NCBI RefSeq assembly: GCF_900109265.1
Contig: NZ_FNZM01000009.1
Coordinates: 298,170-362,169 of the forward strand
Origin: Paraburkholderia tropica
GTDB lineage: Bacteria; Pseudomonadota; Gammaproteobacteria; Burkholderiales; Burkholderiaceae
Reading direction: 5' to 3'
Length of the DNA: 64,000 nt
Shown: positions 51,374 through 59,951 of the stretch, piece by piece
How positions within the stretch are numbered: the stretch's first letter is position 1
How the letters are laid out: every line of letters begins with the position of its first letter
Made by a program: the position numbers and the translations under genes
Notes under the pieces: model-generated
What the model was told of the DNA's origin: nothing
Database searches by the model: none
The model's input: the letters and a program-made list of their open reading frames with translations, nothing else

Positions 51374-51859
51374 ATGAACCGGATCGACGGTCGCACCATT
51401 TCGTTCGCCGCACGCGCGGCGCGTCAGCTCGCGCTGGCCGGCGCGCTGCTGGGCGGCATCGCCGCCGCGCACGCGCAGGACAGCTCGCCCATCGGGGTCT
51501 GGCAGACCATCGACGACCACACCGGCCAGCCGAAAGCACTCGTGCAGATCAGCGACGACGGCAGCGGCGGCCTGAGCGGCAAGGTCATCAAGGGACTGGG
51601 CCCGAACGATCAGCCCGATCGCCGCTGCACCGCGTGCACGGACTCGCGCAAGGATCAGTTGATCCTCGGCATGACGATCATCGACAGCATGAAGAAGGCC
51701 GGCAACGAATACGACGGCGGCCATATTCTTGATCCGGAAAACGGCAAGATCTATAGCTGCAAGATGCACACGGAAGACGGCGGCCAGAAGCTCGTGGTGC
51801 GCGGCTATCTGGGCATCGCGCTGCTCGGCCGGTCGCAGACGTGGGTGCGTCAGCAGTAA
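51374..51859 (+). CDS. DUF2147-type exported protein
   Basis: 161 residues: cleavable signal ending AAAHAQ (~34), then a small beta-rich domain with GVWQTIDDHTGQPKALVQI, two CxxC-like cysteines (RRCTACTDSRKD) and YDGGHILDPENGKIYSCKM. The pattern matches DUF2147, periplasmic/outer-membrane-associated proteins of unknown role. GGAGGA precedes the ATG. It follows the TpsB gene by ~175 bp and ends at a strong terminator, closing this gene group. Confidence 0.85.
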   Translation: MNRIDGRTISFAARAARQLALAGALLGGIAAAHAQDSSPIGVWQTIDDHTGQPKALVQISDDGSGGLSGKVIKGLGPNDQPDRRCTACTDSRKDQLILGMTIIDSMKKAGNEYDGGHILDPENGKIYSCKMHTEDGGQKLVVRGYLGIALLGRSQTWVRQQ

Positions 51860-51927
51860 GCTCCAGGCGGAACAAGCAACCTCGGCGGCGTGACTCGCGA
51901 CCACGCGCCACGCCGACCCTCAGCATG

Positions 51928-51960
51928 AAAAAAGCCGCCTGAATTCAGGCGGCTTTTTTT
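51928..51960. terminator. Strong bidirectional terminator
   Basis: A6, then the 20-bp perfect palindrome of two 10-bp arms (51934-51953), then T7. It separates the DUF2147 gene from the convergent transposase-like gene. Confidence 0.9.
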
Positions 51961-51989
51961 CTTTCTCGACACACGTCGACCGGCCAGGG

Positions 51990-52433
51990 TCAAACCGTGT
52001 GGCGATACACCGATCGATAGCTGAACGGCTGGGGCACGCCGGGCGCGGCCGGCGAGAACGGCGAATTGCGCATCGGCAGTTCTTCCTGGGTGCGCGCGGC
52101 CTTTTCGGCGCGGCTTGCGTGCCTGCGCATGCGCGTTTCGATCGCGTCGCACAGTGCCGCACCCTCTTCGCCGAACAATTCGGCCATCACGGCTTTGAGG
52201 ACGCCTTCGTCGTGCCACGCCTTGAAGCGGCGATGGCAGGTCTGATAGGACGGATAGCGGCGCGGCATGGCCGACCACGTGGCGCCGCTGTACATGACCC
52301 ACAGGACGCCGTTGAGCACCGAGCGGGTATTGGCGAGCGGTCGGCCGCGCAGTTCGGAGCGCGGGCGCAGTTCGGGCAGCAGCGGCAACACGCGTTGCCA
52401 CTCTTCCTCGGTGATATCGCGATGCGGCGTCAT
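51990..52433 (-). CDS. Truncated IS5-family-like transposase N-terminus (DUF4096), possibly domesticated
   Basis: 147 residues. ITEEEWQRVLPLLPELRPRS, the RP-x-ANTRSVLNGVLWVMYSGATW block and YPSYQTCHRRFKAWHDEGVL match the DNA-binding N-terminal half of IS5/DUF4096 transposases. The DDE catalytic half is absent, replaced by a Pro/Ser/Arg tail (SPFSPAAPGVPQPF). A good AAGGAG precedes the ATG and no inverted repeats or target duplication flank it, so it looks like a kept orphan DNA-binding protein and not a mobile element. Confidence 0.75.
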   Translation of the reverse strand: MTPHRDITEEEWQRVLPLLPELRPRSELRGRPLANTRSVLNGVLWVMYSGATWSAMPRRYPSYQTCHRRFKAWHDEGVLKAVMAELFGEEGAALCDAIETRMRRHASRAEKAARTQEELPMRNSPFSPAAPGVPQPFSYRSVYRHTV

Positions 52434-52611
52434 GGAGTTCTCCTTGGTCAGAACGGTTCTGAACCAACGATATCCACTCGCCCCCGCGGGCCATATCAGA
52501 CGAGTCCGAATCTTGAAAAAACACTTCGGACTCTATTTTTGCGACGCCGCAGGGTGCGCACCTGGGCGCGCACCCTGCGACGTGTCGCAGATCAAACCAC
52601 CAGGCAAACGC

Positions 52612-53709
52612 TCAGGTCAGCGTCGTGTCGACGATGCGGCGCGGCGTTTCGAGATACTCCTTCGACTGCATTTCGACGATCCGCGAGACCGTGCGCGTGA
52701 ATTCGTTCGCCATCGGGCCCTCGGGATAGAGATCCTCGGGCGGCACGGCCGCCGACATCAGCAGCTTGACCTTGTGGTCGTAGAAGACGTCGATGAGCCA
52801 GGTAAAGCGGCGCGCCTCGGAGGCCATGCGCGGCGTCATCTGCGGCACGTCGGAGAGAATCACGGCGTGAAAACGGCTCGCCAGTTCGAGATAGTCGTTC
52901 TGCGAGCGCGGGCCGCCGCACAGCGTGGCGAAGTCGAACCACACCACGCCATCGGCCTTGCGCAGCGCCTTGAGTTCGCGCTTCTCGATGTGCAGGATCG
53001 GGCTTTCGTCGGGCACCGCGGCCAGTTGCGCGAACGAATGGCGCAGCGCCTTGTCGGCGGCGGCGCCCAGCGGCGTGTGATAGACCTCGACCTGCGCGAG
53101 CGTGCGCTGGCGATAATCGACGCCGGCGTCGACGTTCAGGACATCGAGCTTTTCCTTGATCAGCTCGATGGCGGGCAGCATGCGGTCGCGATGCAGGCCG
53201 TCGGGATAGAGCAGATCGGGATCGTAGTTGGACGTCATCACGAACTGCACGCCGTTCGCGAACAGGCGGTCGAGCAGGCGATACAGGATCATCGCGTCGG
53301 CGATGTCCGAGACGTGGAATTCGTCGAAACAAATCAGGCGATAACGCTTCGCGATGCGGCGCGCGAGTTCGTCGAGCGGATCGGCCTGGCCTTTGAGTTC
53401 TTCGAGTTCGCGATGCACTTCGCGCATGAACTCGTGGAAATGCAGACGCGTTTTGCGCTGCACCGGCACGACCGCGTAGAAACTGTCCATCAGGAAGCTC
53501 TTGCCGCGCCCCACCCCGCCCCACATGTAGACGCCGCGCGGCAGATCGGGACGGTTGATGAGTTTCCAGAACGCGTTCGAGCGACGCGACTTGTATTCGA
53601 CCCACTCGTCGTAGCACCGCTGCAGCCGCTCGATCGCGACGCGCTGCGCCGCATCCGGTTTGTATCCGCGTTTCTGCAGTTCGTTTTCGTAGTATTCGGT
53701 GACGTTCAT
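52612..53709 (-). CDS. zapE: Cell division ATPase ZapE
   Basis: 365 residues, AFG1-like AAA+ ATPase that associates with the Z-ring and is needed for division under stress. It has Walker A GGVGRGKSF (64-72) and the family signature LICFDEFHVSDIADAMIL, then VMTSNYDPDLLYPDGLHR. Length and order of motifs are normal. It is the last of the odhA-odhB-lpdA-zapE run on this strand, separated from lpdA by ~110 bp; this order is common in Burkholderiales. Confidence 0.95.
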   Translation of the reverse strand: MNVTEYYENELQKRGYKPDAAQRVAIERLQRCYDEWVEYKSRRSNAFWKLINRPDLPRGVYMWGGVGRGKSFLMDSFYAVVPVQRKTRLHFHEFMREVHRELEELKGQADPLDELARRIAKRYRLICFDEFHVSDIADAMILYRLLDRLFANGVQFVMTSNYDPDLLYPDGLHRDRMLPAIELIKEKLDVLNVDAGVDYRQRTLAQVEVYHTPLGAAADKALRHSFAQLAAVPDESPILHIEKRELKALRKADGVVWFDFATLCGGPRSQNDYLELASRFHAVILSDVPQMTPRMASEARRFTWLIDVFYDHKVKLLMSAAVPPEDLYPEGPMANEFTRTVSRIVEMQSKEYLETPRRIVDTTLT

Positions 53710-53818
53710 TTCGTGAGCCGCAAATGAGTAAAGGCGGGCGGGTATTCGAACCCGTCCGCCTCTGTACGTGATGCAGGTGCTGCAAGGCCGGAACGCTGGC
53801 GCGCCCGGCCTCAGGCGC

Positions 53819-55249
53819 TTACATGTTGAGCGCGCGCTTGTCGACGGCGAGTGCCGCTTCGCGCATGACTTCGGACAGCGACGGGTGCGGATGGCAGATG
53901 CGGCCGATGTCTTCGGCGGCAGCCTTGAATTCCATCGCCACCACGGCTTCCGCGATCAGGTCCGATGCGTTCGCCGAGATGATGTGCACGCCGAGCAGTT
54001 CGTCGGTCTTCGCGTCGGCGATCATCTTCACAAAGCCGTCGGCCTTGTTGATGCCGAGCGCGCGGCCGTTCGCCATGAACGGGAACTGGCCCGTCTTGAT
54101 GTCGCGGCCTTCTGCCTTGAGCTGCTGTTCCGTCTTGCCGACCCACGCGATTTCCGGTTCGGTGTAGATCACCCACGGAATGCAGTTGTAGTCGATGTGC
54201 GGCTTCTGGCCGTCGATCACTTCCGCGACCAGCACGCCTTCGTCTTCGGCCTTGTGCGCGAGCATCGGGCCGCGCACCACGTCGCCGATCGCGTAGACGT
54301 TCGGCACCGACGTTGCGCAGTGGCCATCGACGTCGATGAAGCCGCGCTCGTTGGCCTTCAGGCCGATCGCTTCGAGACCGAGGTTGTCGGTGTTCGGCAC
54401 GCGGCCAACCGACACGATCAGGCGGTCGGCTTCGAGCACTTGCGCGTTGCCGTCCTTGTCCGTGTAGTTGATCGTGACGTTCTTGTCCGTCGCCTTCACT
54501 TCGCCGACCTTCACGCCAACGTGAATGTCGAGACCCTGCTTCTTGAAGAGCTTCGCAGCTTCCTTCGAGAGCGCCTGGTCAGCGGCGCCGAGGAATTCCG
54601 GCAGCGCTTCGAGGATCGTGACGTCGGCGCCCAGACGGCGCCACACCGAACCCAGTTCCAGACCGATCACGCCTGCGCCGATCACGGCCAGCTTCTTCGG
54701 CACCGAGTCGAACGTCAGCGCGCCTTCGTTGTCAGCGATGATCTTGTTGTCGACCGGCATGCCCGGCAGGTGACGCGCCTTCGAACCCGTCGCGATGATG
54801 ACGTTCTTCGCCGTCACGACTTCGGTTTCGCCTTCGCCCGACACTTCGATCTGCACGCCGGCGTCGTTCTTGCCGGTGAACTTGCCGTGACCCTTGAGCC
54901 ACGTGATCTTGTTCTTGCGGAACAGGAATTCGATACCCTTCGTCATCTTTTCGACGATGCCGTCCTTGCGGGCGAGCATCTTCGCGACGTCGATCTTCAC
55001 GTCACCCACGCTGATGCCGTGGTCGACGAGATGATGCGCGGCGTTTTCGAACTCTTCCGACGAGGCGAGCAGCGCCTTCGACGGAATGCAGCCGACGTTC
55101 AGGCAGGTGCCGCCGAGCTTCAGCGCGCCGGCCGGGTTCTTCCACTTTTCGATACACGCAACCGACTTGCCGAGCTGCGCGGCGCGGATCGCCGCGATAT
55201 AGCCGCCGGGGCCGGCGCCGATCACGACGACGTCAAATTCTTTGGACAT
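53819..55249 (-). CDS. lpdA: Dihydrolipoyl dehydrogenase (E3)
   Basis: A 476-residue flavoprotein that reoxidises dihydrolipoamide of the 2-oxoglutarate dehydrogenase complex, reducing NAD+. It has an N-terminal FAD fold (VVVIGAGPGGYIAAIRAAQ), the redox disulfide in GGTCLNVGCIPS (Cys49/Cys54), an NAD fold (KLAVIGAGVIGLELGSVW) and the C-terminal active-site His in CHPHPSLSEVMREAAL. The start at 55249 is chosen because AGGA lies 5 nt upstream; the ATG at 55255 overlaps that Shine-Dalgarno. It lies ~110 bp after odhB. Confidence 0.97.
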   Translation of the reverse strand: MSKEFDVVVIGAGPGGYIAAIRAAQLGKSVACIEKWKNPAGALKLGGTCLNVGCIPSKALLASSEEFENAAHHLVDHGISVGDVKIDVAKMLARKDGIVEKMTKGIEFLFRKNKITWLKGHGKFTGKNDAGVQIEVSGEGETEVVTAKNVIIATGSKARHLPGMPVDNKIIADNEGALTFDSVPKKLAVIGAGVIGLELGSVWRRLGADVTILEALPEFLGAADQALSKEAAKLFKKQGLDIHVGVKVGEVKATDKNVTINYTDKDGNAQVLEADRLIVSVGRVPNTDNLGLEAIGLKANERGFIDVDGHCATSVPNVYAIGDVVRGPMLAHKAEDEGVLVAEVIDGQKPHIDYNCIPWVIYTEPEIAWVGKTEQQLKAEGRDIKTGQFPFMANGRALGINKADGFVKMIADAKTDELLGVHIISANASDLIAEAVVAMEFKAAAEDIGRICHPHPSLSEVMREAALAVDKRALNM

Positions 55250-55357
55250 GGTCATCCTTTCGATACGTGAGCGCGGCGCGCGAATGCCGGTTTCCGGAAT
55301 TCGCGCGCACGCCGCTCAGTGTGAGACTCAATACGCGATGCTTGAGCGACGCTGTGA

Positions 55358-56632
55358 TTACAGGTCGAGCAGCAGGCGCGCCGGATCTTCCAGCGCGTCC
55401 TTCATCGCGACCAGCGACAGGACGGCTTCGCGGCCGTCGATGATGCGGTGGTCGTACGACATCGCGAGGTAGTTCATCGGGCGGATCACGATCTGGCCGT
55501 TTTCCACAACCGCGCGTTCCTTGGTCGCGTGAACGCCGAGGATCGCCGACTGCGGCGGGTTGATGATCGGGGTCGAGAGCATCGAGCCGAACACGCCGCC
55601 GTTCGAGATCGAGAACGTACCGCCCGTCATTTCTTCGATCGACAGCTTGCCGTCCTTGGCCTTCTGACCGAATTCGGCGATCTTCTTCTCGATGTCGGCG
55701 AGGCTCATCTGGTCTGCGTTGCGCAGGATGGGCACCACCAGACCGCGCGGCGAACCGACGGCGATACCGATGTCGAAGTAGCCGTGATAGACGATGTCGT
55801 TACCGTCGATCGACGCGTTCACGAGCGGGAACTTCTTGAGGGCGTGAACCGCAGCCTTCACGAAGAACGACATGAAGCCGAGCTTCACGCCATGTTCCTT
55901 CTCGAACTTGTCCTTGTACTTGTTGCGCAGATCCATGACCGGCGCCATGTTCACTTCGTTGAACGTCGTGAGGATGGCGTTGGTCTGCTGCGACTCGAGC
56001 AGACGCTCGGCGATACGCGCACGCAGGCGCGACATCGGCACGCGCTGTTCCGGACGGTCGTTCAGCCAGTTGGCGGCCGATGCCGGTGCGTTGACTTGCG
56101 GCAGCGCGGGCTTGGCGGCAGCCGGCTTGCCGGCCGGTGCGGCTGCGGGTGCAGCCTTCGGCGCGCCTGCGCCGAGCACGTCCTGCTTCGTGATGCGGCC
56201 GTCGCGGCCCGTGCCGGCGACGTCGCCGCCTGCCAGACCCTTCTCCGCCATCAGCTTGGTCGCTGCGGGCGAGGCGATGTTGCTGCTCGACGTCGAAGCG
56301 GCTGCGGCAGCCGGTGCTGCGGCGGGCGCGGCGGCCGGTGCGGCTGCCGGCGCTGCGGCGGCTGCGGGTGCAGCAGCGGCGCCAGCCTTGCCTTCCGTGT
56401 CGATGCGTGCGATGACCTGTTCGCTCGTGACGGTCGCGCCGTCGCCGATCAGAACTTCAGCCAGCACGCCGGCTGCCGGCGCGGGCACTTCGAGCACGAC
56501 CTTGTCGGTTTCGATTTCGATGACGACTTCGTCCTGAGCGATCGCTTCGCCCGGCTTCTTCTTCCACTGCAGCATCGTGCCTTCCGACACCGACTCCGAG
56601 AACTGCGGGACCTTGACTTCAACAATAGCCAT
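55358..56632 (-). CDS. odhB: 2-oxoglutarate dehydrogenase E2, dihydrolipoyllysine succinyltransferase
   Basis: 424 residues. The lipoyl domain is at ~1-75 with the lipoylated Lys44 in EIETDKVVLEVP. A long Ala/Pro linker follows, then the peripheral-subunit-binding domain (IASPAATKLMAEKGLAGGDV) and the catalytic domain with His/Asp in SYDHRIIDGREAV. It transfers the succinyl group to CoA and forms the 24-mer core. AGGAA precedes the ATG at 56632. It follows odhA by ~105 bp. Confidence 0.97.
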   Translation of the reverse strand: MAIVEVKVPQFSESVSEGTMLQWKKKPGEAIAQDEVVIEIETDKVVLEVPAPAAGVLAEVLIGDGATVTSEQVIARIDTEGKAGAAAAPAAAAAPAAAPAAAPAAAPAAAAASTSSSNIASPAATKLMAEKGLAGGDVAGTGRDGRITKQDVLGAGAPKAAPAAAPAGKPAAAKPALPQVNAPASAANWLNDRPEQRVPMSRLRARIAERLLESQQTNAILTTFNEVNMAPVMDLRNKYKDKFEKEHGVKLGFMSFFVKAAVHALKKFPLVNASIDGNDIVYHGYFDIGIAVGSPRGLVVPILRNADQMSLADIEKKIAEFGQKAKDGKLSIEEMTGGTFSISNGGVFGSMLSTPIINPPQSAILGVHATKERAVVENGQIVIRPMNYLAMSYDHRIIDGREAVLSLVAMKDALEDPARLLLDL

Positions 56633-56737
56633 TTGATGTTCCTGAATACGTATCTGGGTACGAACCGGGTCGCGCATCTGAGCGCGGGAAAGCGCGCAAT
56701 CCGATCGCACGCTTTCCCGGTTCGTTAGCTCATATGC

Positions 56738-59602
56738 TTATTTCGCGACCTGCGCGCCCTTCAGGCGGCCGAACGCACCTTCGATCAGCGTCTTCTGCTG
56801 TTCGTAATGCTTCGCGTAGTAGCCGACAGCCGGCGAGGCCGAAGCCGGACGGCCGCTGTACGCGAGCTTCTGTCCTTCCTTCATGCCTTCCTTCAGGTGG
56901 TGCTCGATGTAGAACCACGGGCCCTGATTCTGCGGCTCGTCCTGCACCCAGACCACTTCGGTCGCGTTGTCGTACTTCTTGATTTCCGCTTCGAACTGCT
57001 TGTGCGCGAACGGATAGAGCTGTTCGATACGGATGATCGCGACGTCGTTTGCCTTCGCTTCGCGGCGATGCGCGACGAGGTCGAAGTACACGCGGCCCGA
57101 GCAGGCCACCACGCGCTTGACCTTCTTCGCGTCGATCGACTCGTCCACTTCGCCGATAACCGGCTGGAACGTGCCCTTCGCGAGTTCGGACAGGTCCGAC
57201 ACGGCTTCCTTGTGACGCAGCAGCGACTTCGGCGTGAAGATGATCAGCGGCTTGCGGAACAGACGGATCATCTGGCGGCGCAGCACGTGGAAGATCTGGG
57301 CCGGCGTGGTCGGCTGAACGACCTGCATGTTGTGCTCGGCGCACAGCTGCAGGAAACGTTCGATACGCGCCGACGAGTGCTCCGGACCCTGGCCTTCGTA
57401 GCCGTGCGGCAGCAGCATCGTGAGACCCGAAACGCGGCCCCACTTCACTTCGCCCGACGAGATGAACTGGTCGATCACGACCTGCGCACCGTTGACGAAG
57501 TCGCCGAACTGGCCTTCCCACGCCACGAGCGTGTTCGGTTCAGCCGTCGAGTAGCCGTATTCGAAGCCCAGCACCGCTTCTTCCGACAGCACCGAGTCGA
57601 TCACCGTGAACTTCGCCTGGTTGTCGGCGATGTTCTGCAGCGGGATGTACGTGCCGTCGTTCCAGCGTTCGCGGTTCTGATCGTGCAGAACGGCGTGACG
57701 GTGCGTGAACGTGCCACGGCCCGAATCCTGACCCGTCAGGCGCACAGCGTAGCCCGACGCGACCAGCGATGCGTACGCGAGGTGTTCGCCCATGCCCCAG
57801 TCGAGCTTCGATTCGCCCTTGCCCATCGCGCGGCGGTCGTTGATGACGCGCTCGACCAGCGGGTGAACCTTGAAGTTCTCGGGGATCGTGGTGATGCGTT
57901 CGGCCAGACGCTTGAGTTCCGCGAGCGGCACTGCCGTGTCGGCAGCGTCGGTCCACTTGCGGTTCAGGAACGGCACCCAGTCCACCGCGTACTTGCTCTT
58001 GTAGTTCGAGAGCACCGGGTCGACGGTGTGGTGGCCTTCGTCCATCGCGGCACGATATGCCTTGACGTAGTTGTCGCCGTCTTCCGCCGAAATGACGCCC
58101 TGCTGCACGAGCTTCTCAGCGTAAAGCGCACGGGTACCCGGGTGCTTCGCGATCGTCTTGTACATCAGCGGCTGCGTGACCGCCGGGGTGTCCTGCTCGT
58201 TGTGGCCGAGCTTGCGGAAGCAGATGATGTCGACGACGACATCCTTGTGGTACTGCATGCGGAATTCGACCGCGAGCTGGATCGCCAGCACGACCGCTTC
58301 CGGATCGTCGCCGTTCACGTGCAGCACCGGCGCTTCGATCATCTTGACCACGTCGGTACAGTACAGCGTCGAGCGCGCATCGCGCGGGTCCGACGTCGTG
58401 AAGCCGATCTGGTTGTTGATGACGATGTGCAGCGTGCCGTGCGTGCCGTAACCACGCGTTTGCGCGAGGTTCAGCGTTTCCATCACGACGCCCTGACCCG
58501 CGAAGGCCGCGTCGCCGTGGATCTGCACCGGCAGCACTTGAAGGCCGTTGTCGTCGCCGCGGCGATCCATACGGGCCTTCGCCGAACCTTCGACCACCGG
58601 GTTGACGATCTCAAGGTGCGACGGGTTGAACGCGAGCGACAGGTGGACCGGGCCGCCTTCGGTTGCGACGTCCGACGAGAAGCCCTTGTGGTACTTCACG
58701 TCGCCTGCCGGCAGGTCGTCGACGTGCTTGCCTTCGAATTCGGCGAACAGGTCAGCCGGCATCTTGCCGAGCGTATTGACGAGCACGTTCAGACGGCCGC
58801 GGTGGGCCATGCCGATGACGATTTCCTGCACGCCCTTCGCGCCTGCGTGACGGACGACTTCGTCCATCGCGGCGATGAAGGATTCGCCGCCTTCGAGCGA
58901 GAAGCGCTTCTGGCCGACGTACTTGGTGTGCAGGAAGCGCTCGAGGCCTTCAGCGGCCGTGAGGCGCTGGAGGATGTGCTTCTTCTTGTCGTTCGTGAAA
59001 TTCGGCGTCGAGCGGATCGACTCGAGGCGTTCCTTCCACCAGCGCTTCTGTTCCGGGTCGCTGATGTACATGTACTCGGCGCCGATCGTGCCGCAATACG
59101 TGTCGCGCAGGGCCTTGACGATCTCGCGCAGCGTCGCGCGCTCGAAACCGAAATACAGGTTCGTGGCGCTGAACGTCTGGTCCATGTCGGCTTCAGTGAA
59201 GTCGTAGAACGCAGGTTCGAGTTCGGGGATAGGCGGACGCTCGCGACGCTTCAGCGGATCCAGGTTGGCCCATTGCGAGCCCAGGAAGCGATATGCGCCG
59301 ATGAGGGACTGAACGTAGACCTGCTTGCGAGCCGTGGCGAGGTCTTCGCCGCCGCCCTTCGGGACGAAAGCATTGGCTTTCGCGCGCTGGGCAAACGACT
59401 CGACGATCGGGCCGTGGGCGACATCGCTGTCGGCCGAACCACTCGACGACGGCACGTTTTGCAGTGCGTCGAAGTATTCACGCCATTGGTCCGGAACGGA
59501 CGCAGGGTTGTCAAGATATGCTTCGTATAGCTCTTCGACATACGGAGCATTGCCGCCGAACAGATAGGAGTTCAGCTGGAATTGCTTCATCGTTTCCGAC
59601 AT
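56738..59602 (-). CDS. odhA: 2-oxoglutarate dehydrogenase E1
   Basis: 954 residues, thiamine-diphosphate enzyme that decarboxylates 2-oxoglutarate in the TCA cycle and transfers the succinyl group to OdhB. Key blocks are GMAHRGRLNVLVNTLGKM, VHGDAAFAGQGVVMETL and LPHGYEGQGPEHSSARIERF (C-terminal domain). The N-terminus SYLFGGNAPYVEELYEAYLD is the E2-contact region. AAGGTGAG lies 5 nt upstream of the ATG at 59602. It is the first gene of the complex, and the 349-bp region upstream should hold its promoter. Confidence 0.98.
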   Translation of the reverse strand: MSETMKQFQLNSYLFGGNAPYVEELYEAYLDNPASVPDQWREYFDALQNVPSSSGSADSDVAHGPIVESFAQRAKANAFVPKGGGEDLATARKQVYVQSLIGAYRFLGSQWANLDPLKRRERPPIPELEPAFYDFTEADMDQTFSATNLYFGFERATLREIVKALRDTYCGTIGAEYMYISDPEQKRWWKERLESIRSTPNFTNDKKKHILQRLTAAEGLERFLHTKYVGQKRFSLEGGESFIAAMDEVVRHAGAKGVQEIVIGMAHRGRLNVLVNTLGKMPADLFAEFEGKHVDDLPAGDVKYHKGFSSDVATEGGPVHLSLAFNPSHLEIVNPVVEGSAKARMDRRGDDNGLQVLPVQIHGDAAFAGQGVVMETLNLAQTRGYGTHGTLHIVINNQIGFTTSDPRDARSTLYCTDVVKMIEAPVLHVNGDDPEAVVLAIQLAVEFRMQYHKDVVVDIICFRKLGHNEQDTPAVTQPLMYKTIAKHPGTRALYAEKLVQQGVISAEDGDNYVKAYRAAMDEGHHTVDPVLSNYKSKYAVDWVPFLNRKWTDAADTAVPLAELKRLAERITTIPENFKVHPLVERVINDRRAMGKGESKLDWGMGEHLAYASLVASGYAVRLTGQDSGRGTFTHRHAVLHDQNRERWNDGTYIPLQNIADNQAKFTVIDSVLSEEAVLGFEYGYSTAEPNTLVAWEGQFGDFVNGAQVVIDQFISSGEVKWGRVSGLTMLLPHGYEGQGPEHSSARIERFLQLCAEHNMQVVQPTTPAQIFHVLRRQMIRLFRKPLIIFTPKSLLRHKEAVSDLSELAKGTFQPVIGEVDESIDAKKVKRVVACSGRVYFDLVAHRREAKANDVAIIRIEQLYPFAHKQFEAEIKKYDNATEVVWVQDEPQNQGPWFYIEHHLKEGMKEGQKLAYSGRPASASPAVGYYAKHYEQQKTLIEGAFGRLKGAQVAK

Positions 59603-59951
59603 TTACGCTCACCTTTCTTCGAGTTTCTCGAGAAATAGCGGGTTACTCAACCTTCCGCGCCACGGCCTGACCGTTTAGCGGATTGCGAATCAAGTCTGCT
59701 TGGAAGGACCTAAATCATGCATCCGCGGAGGATAGCACATAAGTGATACTCCCCATAAGATGCAATGCGACACAGGACCGCACGCAAACCCTTGCTACAC
59801 GGGCTTTGGCGGTACTTTGCAACTTTTACAACAGACTCTTCCGGCACTGCGAGGCAATCCCCGCCGGACGCAAAAAAGCCGCCCAGACAGCGGCGGCTTT
59901 CTTGTTTTCTTACATGCATTGCAGTGCGCGAAAAAGTTTCGACAGCAAACT
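59603..59951 (-). other. Intergenic region odhA / typA
   Basis: 349 bp containing the odhA promoter (not resolved) and the terminator of typA at 59872-59903. No gene is visible. Confidence 0.6.
59872..59903 (-). terminator. Intrinsic terminator of typA
   Basis: Read leftward: stem GCCGCC/GGCGGC with an 8-nt loop, followed by T6 (A6 at 59872-59877). It starts ~50 nt after the typA stop. Confidence 0.85.

Noticed and set aside
51990..52433. Complete insertion sequence
   Set aside because: There is no DDE domain, inverted repeat or target duplication in the flanks.
56807..59530. 907-codon open frame antisense to odhA
   Set aside because: odhA is unambiguous. The reading is a shadow frame without domains.
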